A DNA stretch of 22,392 nt from UBA5972 sp964480735 (GTDB taxonomy: Bacteria; Pseudomonadota; Alphaproteobacteria; Rhodobacterales; Rhodobacteraceae), in NCBI GenBank assembly GCA_964480735.1, contig CAYZQS010000041.1:1-22392 (forward strand). Direction: 5' to 3'. The position numbers and the translations under genes were made by a program. A model generated the notes under the pieces. That model worked only from the letters and a program-made list of their open reading frames with translations. It searched no databases and was not told where the DNA came from. Below, one piece after another: positions 15,960 through 22,392 of this stretch; within the stretch, counting starts at the first letter, position 1, and every line of letters starts with the position of its first letter.

Positions 15960-17072
15960 GTGCCAATAGACAAACAGGCGCGGATTAAAGAAGAAGCGGA
16001 CCGGTTGTCGGCGCGGTTTGTGCAGGCCGGTGGTGTGTCGGTTGAGGTTGCAAGCCTGCAACCGGCGCATATGCTGCTTGATCTTTACGGCGAAGACATC
16101 CGCGCCCGCGCCTATGTGACCCACGACGATGCCCGCGGCGAGCAAATGCTGCGCCCGGATTTTACAATGCCGGTGGTTCAGATGCACATGACGCACGGCG
16201 CAGAGCCCGCGCGATACACCTATAACGGGCCCATATGGCGAAAGCCCCAGCCGGGATCAGACCGGGCGTCAGAGTATTTGCAGGTGGGATACGAGGTGTT
16301 TGACCGCGCTGATCCGGCCGCCGCAGACGCAGAGGTTTTTGGCCTGTTTGCGGATGTCTTGGCCCCGCTTAACCTGCGGGCGGCAACCGGTGATATGGGA
16401 ATTTTGCGAGCGGCAGTTTTGGGGCTGACAACAATAGAGCGGCGCAAAACCGCCCTGTTGCGCCATCTTTGGCGCCCGCAGCGCTTTAAACAGCTGCTGG
16501 ATCGTTTTGGCGGGGTTTTGGATGTGCCCAAAGAGCGGCGGAAACTGCTGGCGGCCGCCAAACAAACCGACGCCGGGGATTTGGGCAAAAAGGCGGGTGT
16601 GCACATTGGGTTGCGCAGTATGGATGACGTGGCCGCCCGGGTGCACGCCCTGCAAGAGGATGCCGTGGCACCGGATATCTCATCTGAGGAGTTGGCAGTT
16701 TTGTTTGAAATATCAAATCTGTCCGGCAAATCTGACACAGCAGCAGCACGCCTAAAAGATCTGGCCAATACGCTGCCGGCCATTGCGTCTGCGGTCTCCC
16801 GGATGGAGCGTCGGCTGGCAGCACTTGATGCAAAGGGGATCGATGTTTCCGCACTTGATTTTGAAGCCAGCTATGGGCGCACGACGCTGGAGTATTACGA
16901 CGGGTTTGTATTTGGCTTTTACGCGGACGGACGGCGTGATTTGCCGGTGATTGCCAGCGGCGGGCGGTATGATGCGCTGACCAAAGTCTTGGGGCAAGGC
17001 CGTTCCATTCCGGCGGTAGGCGGTGTGATCCGTCCGGAGTTCAGCCTGGCCGTGCGCGAGGCCGCGCAATGA
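15960..17072 (+). CDS. hisZ: ATP phosphoribosyltransferase regulatory subunit HisZ
   Basis: HisZ is a catalytically inactive paralogue of the HisRS core that binds the short HisG and gives it histidine feedback control. The 370-residue product shows the class II fold remnants: a motif-2-like RYTYNGPIWRKPQPGSDRAS (about 82-101) followed by EYLQVGYEVFD, and a motif-3-like end with GGRYDALTKVLGQ and GGVIRPEFSLAVREA. It lacks the YYTGxxYE histidine-acylation block. The start is GTG at 15960, 4 bp after the hisS stop. The 3' end overlaps hisG as ATGA. Sitting between its evolutionary parent hisS and its partner hisG, it forms a three-gene operon joining histidine use to histidine synthesis. Confidence 0.92.
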   Translation: MPIDKQARIKEEADRLSARFVQAGGVSVEVASLQPAHMLLDLYGEDIRARAYVTHDDARGEQMLRPDFTMPVVQMHMTHGAEPARYTYNGPIWRKPQPGSDRASEYLQVGYEVFDRADPAAADAEVFGLFADVLAPLNLRAATGDMGILRAAVLGLTTIERRKTALLRHLWRPQRFKQLLDRFGGVLDVPKERRKLLAAAKQTDAGDLGKKAGVHIGLRSMDDVAARVHALQEDAVAPDISSEELAVLFEISNLSGKSDTAAARLKDLANTLPAIASAVSRMERRLAALDAKGIDVSALDFEASYGRTTLEYYDGFVFGFYADGRRDLPVIASGGRYDALTKVLGQGRSIPAVGGVIRPEFSLAVREAAQ

Positions 17073-17755
17073 CCATCAAGCTGGGCGTACCATCCAAAGG
17101 CCGGTTGCAAGAGCAAACATTTGCCTGGTTCAAAGAGCGGGGTGTGCACCTGCAGCTTTCGGGTTCCGCCCGCGAATATGCAGGTGCGGTTGAAGGTATC
17201 AGCGGCGTTGAACTGGTGCTGCTTTCAGCAGGCGAAATCCCACGTGAACTGGCGGCAGGGCGGATTGATTTTGGCGTGACCGGCAAAGACCTGATCTGCG
17301 AAAAACTCCCGCTTTGGGACTCTGTGGTAAAAGAGGTGCAGACGATGGGGTTTGGCCATGCTGACCTGTGTCTTGCAGTGCCTAAATGTTGGATCGACGT
17401 TGACACGCTTGACGATCTGGATGCTGTCGCCGCCCAGTTTCGCCGCTCTCACGGGTTCCGGTTGCGCATTGCCACAAAATATCACGTGGTGACACGCGAG
17501 TTTCTGCGAACAAACGGCGTGGCGGATTATCAATTGGTGGACAGTCAGGGGGCGACTGAAGGCACAGTCAAAAACCTGACGGCAGAAGCGATTGCCGATA
17601 TCACGTCCACCGGTAGCACACTGAAAGCCAATCACCTTAAGCTGTTGTCAGACGGGTTGATACTGGCCAGTCAGGCCACCCTGTACAAAAGCCGCTCCGC
17701 CGGTGGGAACCTTACCGAGCTGGCAGAGTTTCTTGGGGTTGTCGGTAAACCTTAA
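17069..17755 (+). CDS. hisG: ATP phosphoribosyltransferase, short-form catalytic subunit
   Basis: Catalyses the first committed step of histidine biosynthesis, joining ATP and PRPP to phosphoribosyl-ATP. At 228 residues this is the short HisG, without the C-terminal regulatory domain, so it needs HisZ, which is encoded just upstream. Landmarks are the N-terminal KLGVPSKGRLQEQT, the RIDFGVTGKDLI region (about 68-79), and the PRPP-binding block around LVDSQGATEGTVKNLTAEAI (about 159-178) with ADITSTGSTLKANHLK after it. The ATG lies in the hisZ stop (ATGA), implying coupled translation. The TAA stop overlaps that of the convergent gene. Confidence 0.94.
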   Translation: MTIKLGVPSKGRLQEQTFAWFKERGVHLQLSGSAREYAGAVEGISGVELVLLSAGEIPRELAAGRIDFGVTGKDLICEKLPLWDSVVKEVQTMGFGHADLCLAVPKCWIDVDTLDDLDAVAAQFRRSHGFRLRIATKYHVVTREFLRTNGVADYQLVDSQGATEGTVKNLTAEAIADITSTGSTLKANHLKLLSDGLILASQATLYKSRSAGGNLTELAEFLGVVGKP

Positions 17756-18531
17756 GCCTTGCCGTAAATCCGGAACGAGATGGTCTGCAACTCTCTTTCT
17801 TTGTCATTGGCGTCAAATATCAAGCCACTGGCATTCATTAGTTTGCGCACTGCTATATCTATAGCAGCCTGACGCTTTGCGGAATAAATGCCGCTTGTAC
17901 CTTTGGCTTTGCGGGTCCGTGACAGCGCTGATTCACCAGAGCGGGCCTTGCGTACGGCAGTAGACGTCGCCTGACTGATTATCCGCGTGGCGGTTCTAAG
18001 ATTTTTCCGTGCGTCTTTAATATCTTGAACGCGCTGGCGGTTCGTCCGGCCCCTTTTTCGATAGTCAGATGAATTGCCAGCAGCCTTTCGTAAGAAAAGG
18101 GCCGCTTTTTCACAAAATGACAGACCGGCCTTTTTATTTGCAGCGCGAATATAACTGGCGGATTTTCCAGTGGCGTTCTCGGTCATCTCGTTGTTTTTGC
18201 GACGCAGGAATTTCAACATACCCTTCAGGTTTCGCTCTGCTGTCTTATCCAGACCACCCGCCTTTAGCCGTCTTTCTGCATCTGCTATCATTGCGCGGTA
18301 AACTTTTGTAATGGCATTCATGTCCCGCTGGATTTTGCGACACAACGCCGGAATTTCGCGCCCGCACCGGGAGATTATTTTTGGTACTTCCGGTACAAAA
18401 GTTGGTGGAATTTTTTTCTTTGATTTTGGCGGTGGTTGTGTGTCGCCTTCTTCTGCGAATGCCAAACCTGTTGTCAGACATGTCAAACCTGATGCGGCGA
18501 AGCTGCCAAATATAAGTTCTCTTCGGTTCAT
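17752..18531 (-). CDS. Unrecognised exported, strongly basic protein with a twin-arginine-like signal
   Basis: I do not recognise this 259-residue product. It starts MNRRELIFGSFAASGLTCL, a twin-arginine-like signal (RRELIF) with a hydrophobic core and a plausible cleavage after AFA (residue 26). The mature part opens with an acidic-Pro/Lys stretch (EEGDTQPPPKSKKKIPP). It then becomes mostly helical and rich in Lys and Arg, with clusters such as FLRRKNNEM (about 108-116), DYRKRGRTNRQR (156-167) and SRTRKAKG (204-211). Mature-part cysteines are at 56, 64 and 140. A GGGGAG ribosome site 8 nt before the ATG at 18531 supports translation. A lipoprotein reading (Cys18) is less likely because the preceding GLT does not fit a lipobox. 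Its stop shares TTAA with hisG. A nucleic-acid- or envelope-binding role is only a guess from charge. Confidence 0.75.
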   Translation of the reverse strand: MNRRELIFGSFAASGLTCLTTGLAFAEEGDTQPPPKSKKKIPPTFVPEVPKIISRCGREIPALCRKIQRDMNAITKVYRAMIADAERRLKAGGLDKTAERNLKGMLKFLRRKNNEMTENATGKSASYIRAANKKAGLSFCEKAALFLRKAAGNSSDYRKRGRTNRQRVQDIKDARKNLRTATRIISQATSTAVRKARSGESALSRTRKAKGTSGIYSAKRQAAIDIAVRKLMNASGLIFDANDKERELQTISFRIYGKA

Positions 18532-18599
18532 TGTCGCACTCCCCTTTATTGCAACTATGATTGCCAGCGGGTCGCTTTGCGCCGTGCTCCAGTGTTACC

Positions 18600-18621
18600 A
18601 AAAATCACGCAGTCGCGCGAT
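18600..18621 (-). terminator. Possible intrinsic terminator after the DUF1489 gene
   Basis: On the minus strand ATCGCG, a 6-nt loop CGACTG and CGTGAT form a 6-bp stem with one G-T pair, followed directly by TTTTT. It starts about 6 nt after the DUF1489 stop and lies before the basic-protein gene, so it would separate the two. The stem is short, so efficiency is doubtful. Confidence 0.4.
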
Positions 18622-18626
18622 AATTT

Positions 18627-19073
18627 CTAGCGTAACCCGATTTCTGCCAGCGCCTGCAGCATATTAACCGGCAAGTCTTCAGTCAAGTTTCGCTCTGTTG
18701 GCAGGTCCGGCGGGCTTTGCGCAACTTCGAGATACCGCCAGCCCTGAAAGGGGCGGCGGGCGGCGGTCTGGGTACGGATGACGGTGGGCGACATAATCAA
18801 CGCACAGCGGCGTATACCGTCGCGACCCGCGCGTTCCTCAAAACGCAGGAATTCCTGTCGTGCCGCGATGAAACCCTTGATCACCCAGTAAAGCGAGCCA
18901 CCGTTCAGCAGTTCCGCCTCGCGTTTTGGCCACATGCGCGTCACGTGGGTGGACAGGTATTGCTGCCCGGATTTGTGCGCCTGCTCGGCTTTTTGGCGAC
19001 GGTGCGCCAGCAGGGCTTCGACGCTGTTGATGCCTACGCAGAGTTTCACCAGATTTACGTGATTTCCCGCCAT
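18627..19073 (-). CDS. DUF1489 family protein
   Basis: This 148-residue protein of the alphaproteobacterial DUF1489 family has no assigned function. The family pattern is clear: NLVKLCVGINSVEALLAHRR at the N-terminus, THVTRMWPKREAELLNGGSL (about 42-61), YWVIKGFIAARQEFLRFEE, DGIRRCALIMSPTVIRTQ, and RRPFQGWRYLEVAQSPPDLP near the end. No signal peptide or membrane helix is visible, so it should be cytoplasmic. The ATG at 19073 has a purine-rich GGGGAAAAGCGGG upstream. It is divergent from the ribonucleotide reductase gene, with 135 bp between the starts. It probably ends at the weak terminator just after its stop. Confidence 0.85.
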   Translation of the reverse strand: MAGNHVNLVKLCVGINSVEALLAHRRQKAEQAHKSGQQYLSTHVTRMWPKREAELLNGGSLYWVIKGFIAARQEFLRFEERAGRDGIRRCALIMSPTVIRTQTAARRPFQGWRYLEVAQSPPDLPTERNLTEDLPVNMLQALAEIGLR

Positions 19074-19131
19074 TGCGCCCGCTTTTCCCCGATTCCCGGC
19101 ATAAGTTTATGACACGGCAAGGCAATTGCAA

Positions 19132-19212
19132 ATGGAGGAAAAGATTGACCTGAATATCGGTTATCGCTACCTTGGGTATCCGCCTTCAACCCAGTGGATA
19201 TATGTATCATGA
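19132..19212 (+). CDS. Possible 26-residue upstream ORF overlapping the reductase start
   Basis: An ATG at 19132 opens 26 codons, rich in Tyr (IGYRYLGYPP near the middle), ending in a TGA that overlaps the reductase ATG as ATGA. That junction is the usual sign of translational coupling and could make this a leader peptide. Against it, there is no clear ribosome site before 19132 (the GGAGGA lies just inside the ORF). A promoter-like TTGACC also falls within it, in which case it would not be transcribed whole. Treat as a candidate only. Confidence 0.25.
   Translation: MEEKIDLNIGYRYLGYPPSTQWIYVS
19145..19173 (+). promoter_or_regulatory. Promoter-like pair upstream of the ribonucleotide reductase gene
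   Basis: TTGACC (19145-19150) and TACCTT (19168-19173) are 17 bp apart. The -35 matches 5 of 6 consensus bases and the -10 only 3 of 6. Transcription would start near 19180, about 30 nt before the ATG. There is no room for, and no sign of, a cobalamin riboswitch in the 135-bp gap. Confidence 0.25.
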
Positions 19213-21479
19213 ATCGTTTTTCCGCGCCGATATCGCAGCAGATTTGGGATATGAAATACCGTTTTAAAGCCAGCGACGGTGCGGCGATTGATGACACCGT
19301 ACAAGACAGCTGGCGGCGAGTGGCGAAGGCTTTGTCGGCGAACGAAAAAGACCCAAAGCACTGGGAGGATGTGTTTTACGCGGCCCTGGAGGATTTCAAA
19401 TTCCTGCCCGCCGGGCGCATTTTGGCCGGTGCGGGCACCGCGCGCGCGGTGACCATGTTCAATTGCTTTGTCATGGGCACCATTCCAGACAGTATGGGCG
19501 GGATTTTTGAAAACCTGAAAGAGGCCGCGCTGACCATGCAGCAGGGTGGCGGTATCGGGTTTGATTTTTCCACCCTTCGGCCGGCGGGCGCTGATGTGAA
19601 GGGAGTTGCCGCCGATGCCTCTGGTCCGCTGTCGTTCATGGATGTGTGGGATGCCATGTGCCGCACGATCATGTCCGCAGGCTCCCGGCGCGGCGCGATG
19701 ATGGCCACTTTGCGCTGTGATCATCCGGATATCGAGGCCTTTGTTGATGCCAAGCGCGATCCGGCGCGCCTGCGGATGTTTAACCTGTCGGTGTTGGTCA
19801 CAGACGCATTTATGGACGCGGTCAAGACTGGCGGCGATTGGGATCTGATTTTTGACGGCAAAGTGCACGCTTCGGTTTCGGCCAAGGATTTATGGGAGAA
19901 GATCACCCGCAGCACGTTTGAATTTGCAGAGCCGGGCGTGATTTTCATCGACCGGATCAACCGGCTGAACAATCTGTCCTATTGCGAGGATATCGCCGCC
20001 ACCAATCCTTGTGGCGAGCAGCCGCTGCCACCTTACGGGGCGTGTTTGTTGGGGTCGGTCAATCTGGCGCGGCTTGTGTCTGATCCGTTTGAAAAAAGCG
20101 CTGCGCTGGATGAAGCAGCGCTTGATGATCTGGTGCGGGTGGCGGTGCGGATGATGGACAACGTGGTGGATGTGTCGCGTTTTCCCCTGGAAGCGCAGGC
20201 TGCCGAAGCCGCGGCGAAACGGCGGATTGGGCTGGGTGTCACTGGTCTGGCGGATGCGTTGCTGATGACCGGGCTGCGCTATGGCTCCAAAGAAGCCGCG
20301 CGTCAGACGGAACGCTGGCTGAAACGCATCGCCCGCGCGGCGTATCTGGCGTCCGCGGATCTGGCGGGCGAAAAAGGCGCGTTTCCGCTGTATGATCAGG
20401 AAAAATATCTGGCGGGTGGTATGCTGCCACAGATGGGTGAAGACGTGCGCCAAGCCATCACAAAAAACGGCATTCGCAACGCTTTGCTGACATCCATTGC
20501 CCCAACCGGCACGATTTCATTGTATGCTGGAAACGTGTCTTCGGGCATCGAGCCGGTGTTTGCTTATTCCTACAGCCGCAAAGTTTTGCAGGTGGACGGC
20601 AGTAAATCCGAGGAAGAAGTGGTGGATTACGCGGTGCAGATGTGGCGCGACAAGTTTGGCGAGGCACCCCTGCCGGATCATTTCGTTGACGCGCAATCTT
20701 TGCGGCCATCAGAGCATGTGGCGATGCAGGCCGCAGCACAAAAATGGGTGGACAGTTCGATATCCAAAACCATCAACTGCCCGAAAGATATTTCATTCGA
20801 GGACTTCAAAAGCGTTTATCTGCAAGCCTGGGAAAGCGGCTGCAAAGGCTGCACCACCTATCGTCCCAACGACGTGACGGGCTCGGTTTTGGCGGTTTCG
20901 GAAAAATCAGACACCACACCGCAAAGTGACAGCGGAGCAGAGGTTGTGTATATCGCGGAGCCTTTGGGGCGGCCCGAAGCCCTTGAGGGGCAAACCTATA
21001 AAATCAAATGGCCTGAAAGCGAGCACGCGATTTATATCACCATTAACGACGTGATCATGAACGGCCACCGGCGGCCGTTTGAGGTGTTCATCAATTCCAA
21101 AAACATGGAGCATTTTGCCTGGACCGTAGCGCTGACCCGGATGATCTCGGCGGTGTTTCGGCGCGGCGGTGACGTCAGTTTTGTGGTCGAGGAAATGAAG
21201 GCGGTGTTTGATCCGCGCGGCGGGGCGTGGGTTGAGGGCAAATATATCCCGTCCATTCTGGCGGCTATTGGCGGGGTGATCGAGCAGCATATGCTGGCGA
21301 TTGGGTTTATAGCAGAGCAAGGCGATCACCTGAAATCAGACCCGCACCCAAACGCGGCGGCCCTGGCTATTGGCGAGCGTCCGCGCGGCGCGGCGTGCCC
21401 CAATTGCGGGCAGTTTGCTGTATTGATGGTGGAGGGGTGCAAAACCTGTATGGAGTGCGGGCACAGTAAATGCGCGTGA
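19209..21479 (+). CDS. nrdJ: Adenosylcobalamin-dependent (class II) ribonucleotide reductase
   Basis: Reduces ribonucleotides to deoxyribonucleotides using a radical from adenosylcobalamin, with or without oxygen. The 756-residue chain has the first redox cysteine at C86 (TMFNCFVMG). The active-site loop is NPCGEQPLPPYGACLLGSVN, with Asn266, thiyl-radical C268, Glu270 and the second redox partner C279 in the usual 11-residue spacing. It also has APTGTISLYAGNVSSGIEPV and a C-terminal cysteine tail (CPNCG, CKTCMECG, CA) that would re-reduce the active-site pair. No N-terminal ATP-cone is seen, so overall activity control by that domain is absent. I chose ATG 19209 (MNRFSAPIS) over an in-frame GTG at 19194. 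Spanning specificity (diphosphate versus triphosphate) cannot be told by eye, but this length and tail fit the diphosphate enzymes. Confidence 0.94.
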   Translation: MNRFSAPISQQIWDMKYRFKASDGAAIDDTVQDSWRRVAKALSANEKDPKHWEDVFYAALEDFKFLPAGRILAGAGTARAVTMFNCFVMGTIPDSMGGIFENLKEAALTMQQGGGIGFDFSTLRPAGADVKGVAADASGPLSFMDVWDAMCRTIMSAGSRRGAMMATLRCDHPDIEAFVDAKRDPARLRMFNLSVLVTDAFMDAVKTGGDWDLIFDGKVHASVSAKDLWEKITRSTFEFAEPGVIFIDRINRLNNLSYCEDIAATNPCGEQPLPPYGACLLGSVNLARLVSDPFEKSAALDEAALDDLVRVAVRMMDNVVDVSRFPLEAQAAEAAAKRRIGLGVTGLADALLMTGLRYGSKEAARQTERWLKRIARAAYLASADLAGEKGAFPLYDQEKYLAGGMLPQMGEDVRQAITKNGIRNALLTSIAPTGTISLYAGNVSSGIEPVFAYSYSRKVLQVDGSKSEEEVVDYAVQMWRDKFGEAPLPDHFVDAQSLRPSEHVAMQAAAQKWVDSSISKTINCPKDISFEDFKSVYLQAWESGCKGCTTYRPNDVTGSVLAVSEKSDTTPQSDSGAEVVYIAEPLGRPEALEGQTYKIKWPESEHAIYITINDVIMNGHRRPFEVFINSKNMEHFAWTVALTRMISAVFRRGGDVSFVVEEMKAVFDPRGGAWVEGKYIPSILAAIGGVIEQHMLAIGFIAEQGDHLKSDPHPNAAALAIGERPRGAACPNCGQFAVLMVEGCKTCMECGHSKCA

Positions 21480-21527
21480 GTGTTGCGCGATTGCACTTTT
21501 CAAAACAATGGCATGTGTGTACAAGAC

Positions 21528-21543
21528 GTCCGTCTGGGCGGAC
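21528..21543. other. Short hairpin between the reductase and LpxR-family genes
   Basis: GTCCG-TCTGGG-CGGAC makes a 5-bp stem about 50 bp after the reductase stop. No T-run follows, so it is a poor intrinsic terminator. It might be a weak transcript end or nothing. Confidence 0.2.
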
Positions 21544-21570
21544 CAACGAATATTATTCCTGAGGCTTGGA

Positions 21571-22392
21571 ATGCGCAGAATTTTTCTTTTACTCTTGCTT
21601 GTCTTGGCGGCATCCCCAGTTTTTGCCGGTGACAGCATTCGCCTTGGTGCGGCCCGAATATTTAACAATGACCGAATCGGTGATCGGCACGACCGCTGGC
21701 GCTCTGGCTCTTATGCCGTCAGCACGGTTCGTGGACCAGCCTGGACCGGCGTGCTGCCGCAAACCGCCGGAAAGATATTGGAATTTCGCGTTCGCAGCGA
21801 AATCATCGCACCGGCCAATCTGGCCAATCCGGTTATCGGAACTGACAGACGCTACGCCGGTATTCTGGCGTTTGGTGTCATCACGCATTTTCAGCGCGGC
21901 GAAAACCAGATATCAGCCGGTGTTTCCTTGGTTGCCACCGGCCCGCAAACCGGAATGGGTCAGTTTCAGACCTGGGTTCACAGATATACCGGCGACGTCA
22001 TACCGGCGGTTTTGGGCAGTCAGATTGCTAATGGATTTCATCCAACTGGCAATATCGAAATCGCCCGTGAAATTGAGCTGATTGGTGGTGACAGCGGGTC
22101 AGTCAGATTTCGGCCATTTTTAGAGGCTCAGGCCGGAGTTGAAACATATCTTCGTGTCGGCGGCGATTTCACCTTTGGCAATCTTGGGCGGGGCGATTTG
22201 CGCGTGCGAGACGTTGTGACCGGGCAACGCATCATCGGCGTGCGGGCCGACCGTGCAGGCGGGTTTTCCTTTGTGATCGGGGCTGATGCGGCAAAAGTTT
22301 ATTCCAGCGTGTATCTGCCGGTTTCAAGTGGATACGTTCTGACAAACACCCGCACCCGGGTTCGCGGTGGCATTTTGTACGAAGGTGCAAAA
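21571..22392 (+). CDS. LpxR-family lipid A deacylase-like outer-membrane protein, 3' end missing
   Basis: LpxR proteins are outer-membrane beta-barrels; the studied members remove the 3'-acyloxyacyl group of lipid A. The 274 visible residues begin with a Sec signal, MRRIFLLLLLVLAASPVFA, cleaved before GDSIRLG. The motif NNDRIGDRHDRWRSGSYAVS (32-51) matches the N-terminal NDxxxxxDRxxxxG active-site strand of the family. Family-like stretches follow: LEFRVRSEIIAPANL, RRYAGILAFGVITHFQRGE, GPQTGMGQFQ, and alternating barrel strands such as SVRFRPFLEAQAGVETYLRV. The ATG at 21571 has GAGG 7 nt upstream. The frame is open to the window edge, so the C-terminal strands are not seen. It is on the same strand as the reductase but 91 bp away, with no functional link. 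Confidence 0.88.
   Translation, partial: MRRIFLLLLLVLAASPVFAGDSIRLGAARIFNNDRIGDRHDRWRSGSYAVSTVRGPAWTGVLPQTAGKILEFRVRSEIIAPANLANPVIGTDRRYAGILAFGVITHFQRGENQISAGVSLVATGPQTGMGQFQTWVHRYTGDVIPAVLGSQIANGFHPTGNIEIAREIELIGGDSGSVRFRPFLEAQAGVETYLRVGGDFTFGNLGRGDLRVRDVVTGQRIIGVRADRAGGFSFVIGADAAKVYSSVYLPVSSGYVLTNTRTRVRGGILYEGAK

Noticed and set aside
19074..19208. Cobalamin riboswitch upstream of the B12-dependent reductase
   Set aside because: The gap is only 135 bp and no B12-box-like element or suitable fold was seen.

Overview
The window looks like a draft (probably metagenome-assembled or short-read) contig from an alphaproteobacterium of the Rhodobacteraceae/Roseobacter type. The grounds are moderately high G+C, the hisS-hisZ-hisG order, a large alphaproteobacterial-type HisRS, a DUF1489 gene divergent from a class II ribonucleotide reductase, an XDH whose active-site residues follow Rhodobacter capsulatus numbering, and an LpxR-family protein of the kind I associate with this family. 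These are family judgements from reading; no search was run.

Left third (1-9603): purine salvage and catabolism, all on the minus strand. Reading 5'->3' on that strand: uraH (5-hydroxyisourate hydrolase), then about 980 bp of non-genic DNA, then a tightly overlapping operon xdhA-xdhB-xdhC - ABC ATPase - permease - permease - start of a BMP-family binding protein cut by the window edge. The transporter would bring in purine nucleosides or nucleobases, XdhAB would oxidise hypoxanthine/xanthine to urate, XdhC would mature the Mo cofactor, and UraH acts two steps later. The non-genic stretch carries the oddest sequence of the window: a degenerate tandem array with a strict 8-bp period (consensus CYRGAAKT), at least 17 units without an indel.

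Middle (9696-14452): dnaE (replicative DNA polymerase III alpha) runs on the plus strand but is interrupted by 100 N. The 55 bp on each side of the N run are identical, so this is an assembly join of two overlapping contigs. Collapsing it restores one intact 1149-residue DnaE. It ends tail-to-tail (shared TTAA) with an unknown six-helix membrane protein gene, preceded on the minus strand by slyX.

Right third (14453-22392): hisS-hisZ-hisG on the plus strand links histidyl-tRNA charging with the first step of histidine synthesis. hisG ends tail-to-tail (again a shared TTAA) with a gene for an unrecognised, very basic exported protein with a twin-arginine-like signal. Then come a DUF1489 gene (minus), a divergent AdoCbl-dependent ribonucleotide reductase (plus) with a possible 26-codon upstream ORF touching its start, and an LpxR-family outer-membrane lipid A deacylase gene running off the right edge.

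No tRNA, rRNA, CRISPR array, insertion sequence or phage gene was seen. Most genes are ordinary housekeeping or catabolic genes. The parts worth a second look are the octamer array, the basic exported protein, the small ORF before the reductase, and the assembly artefact in dnaE.
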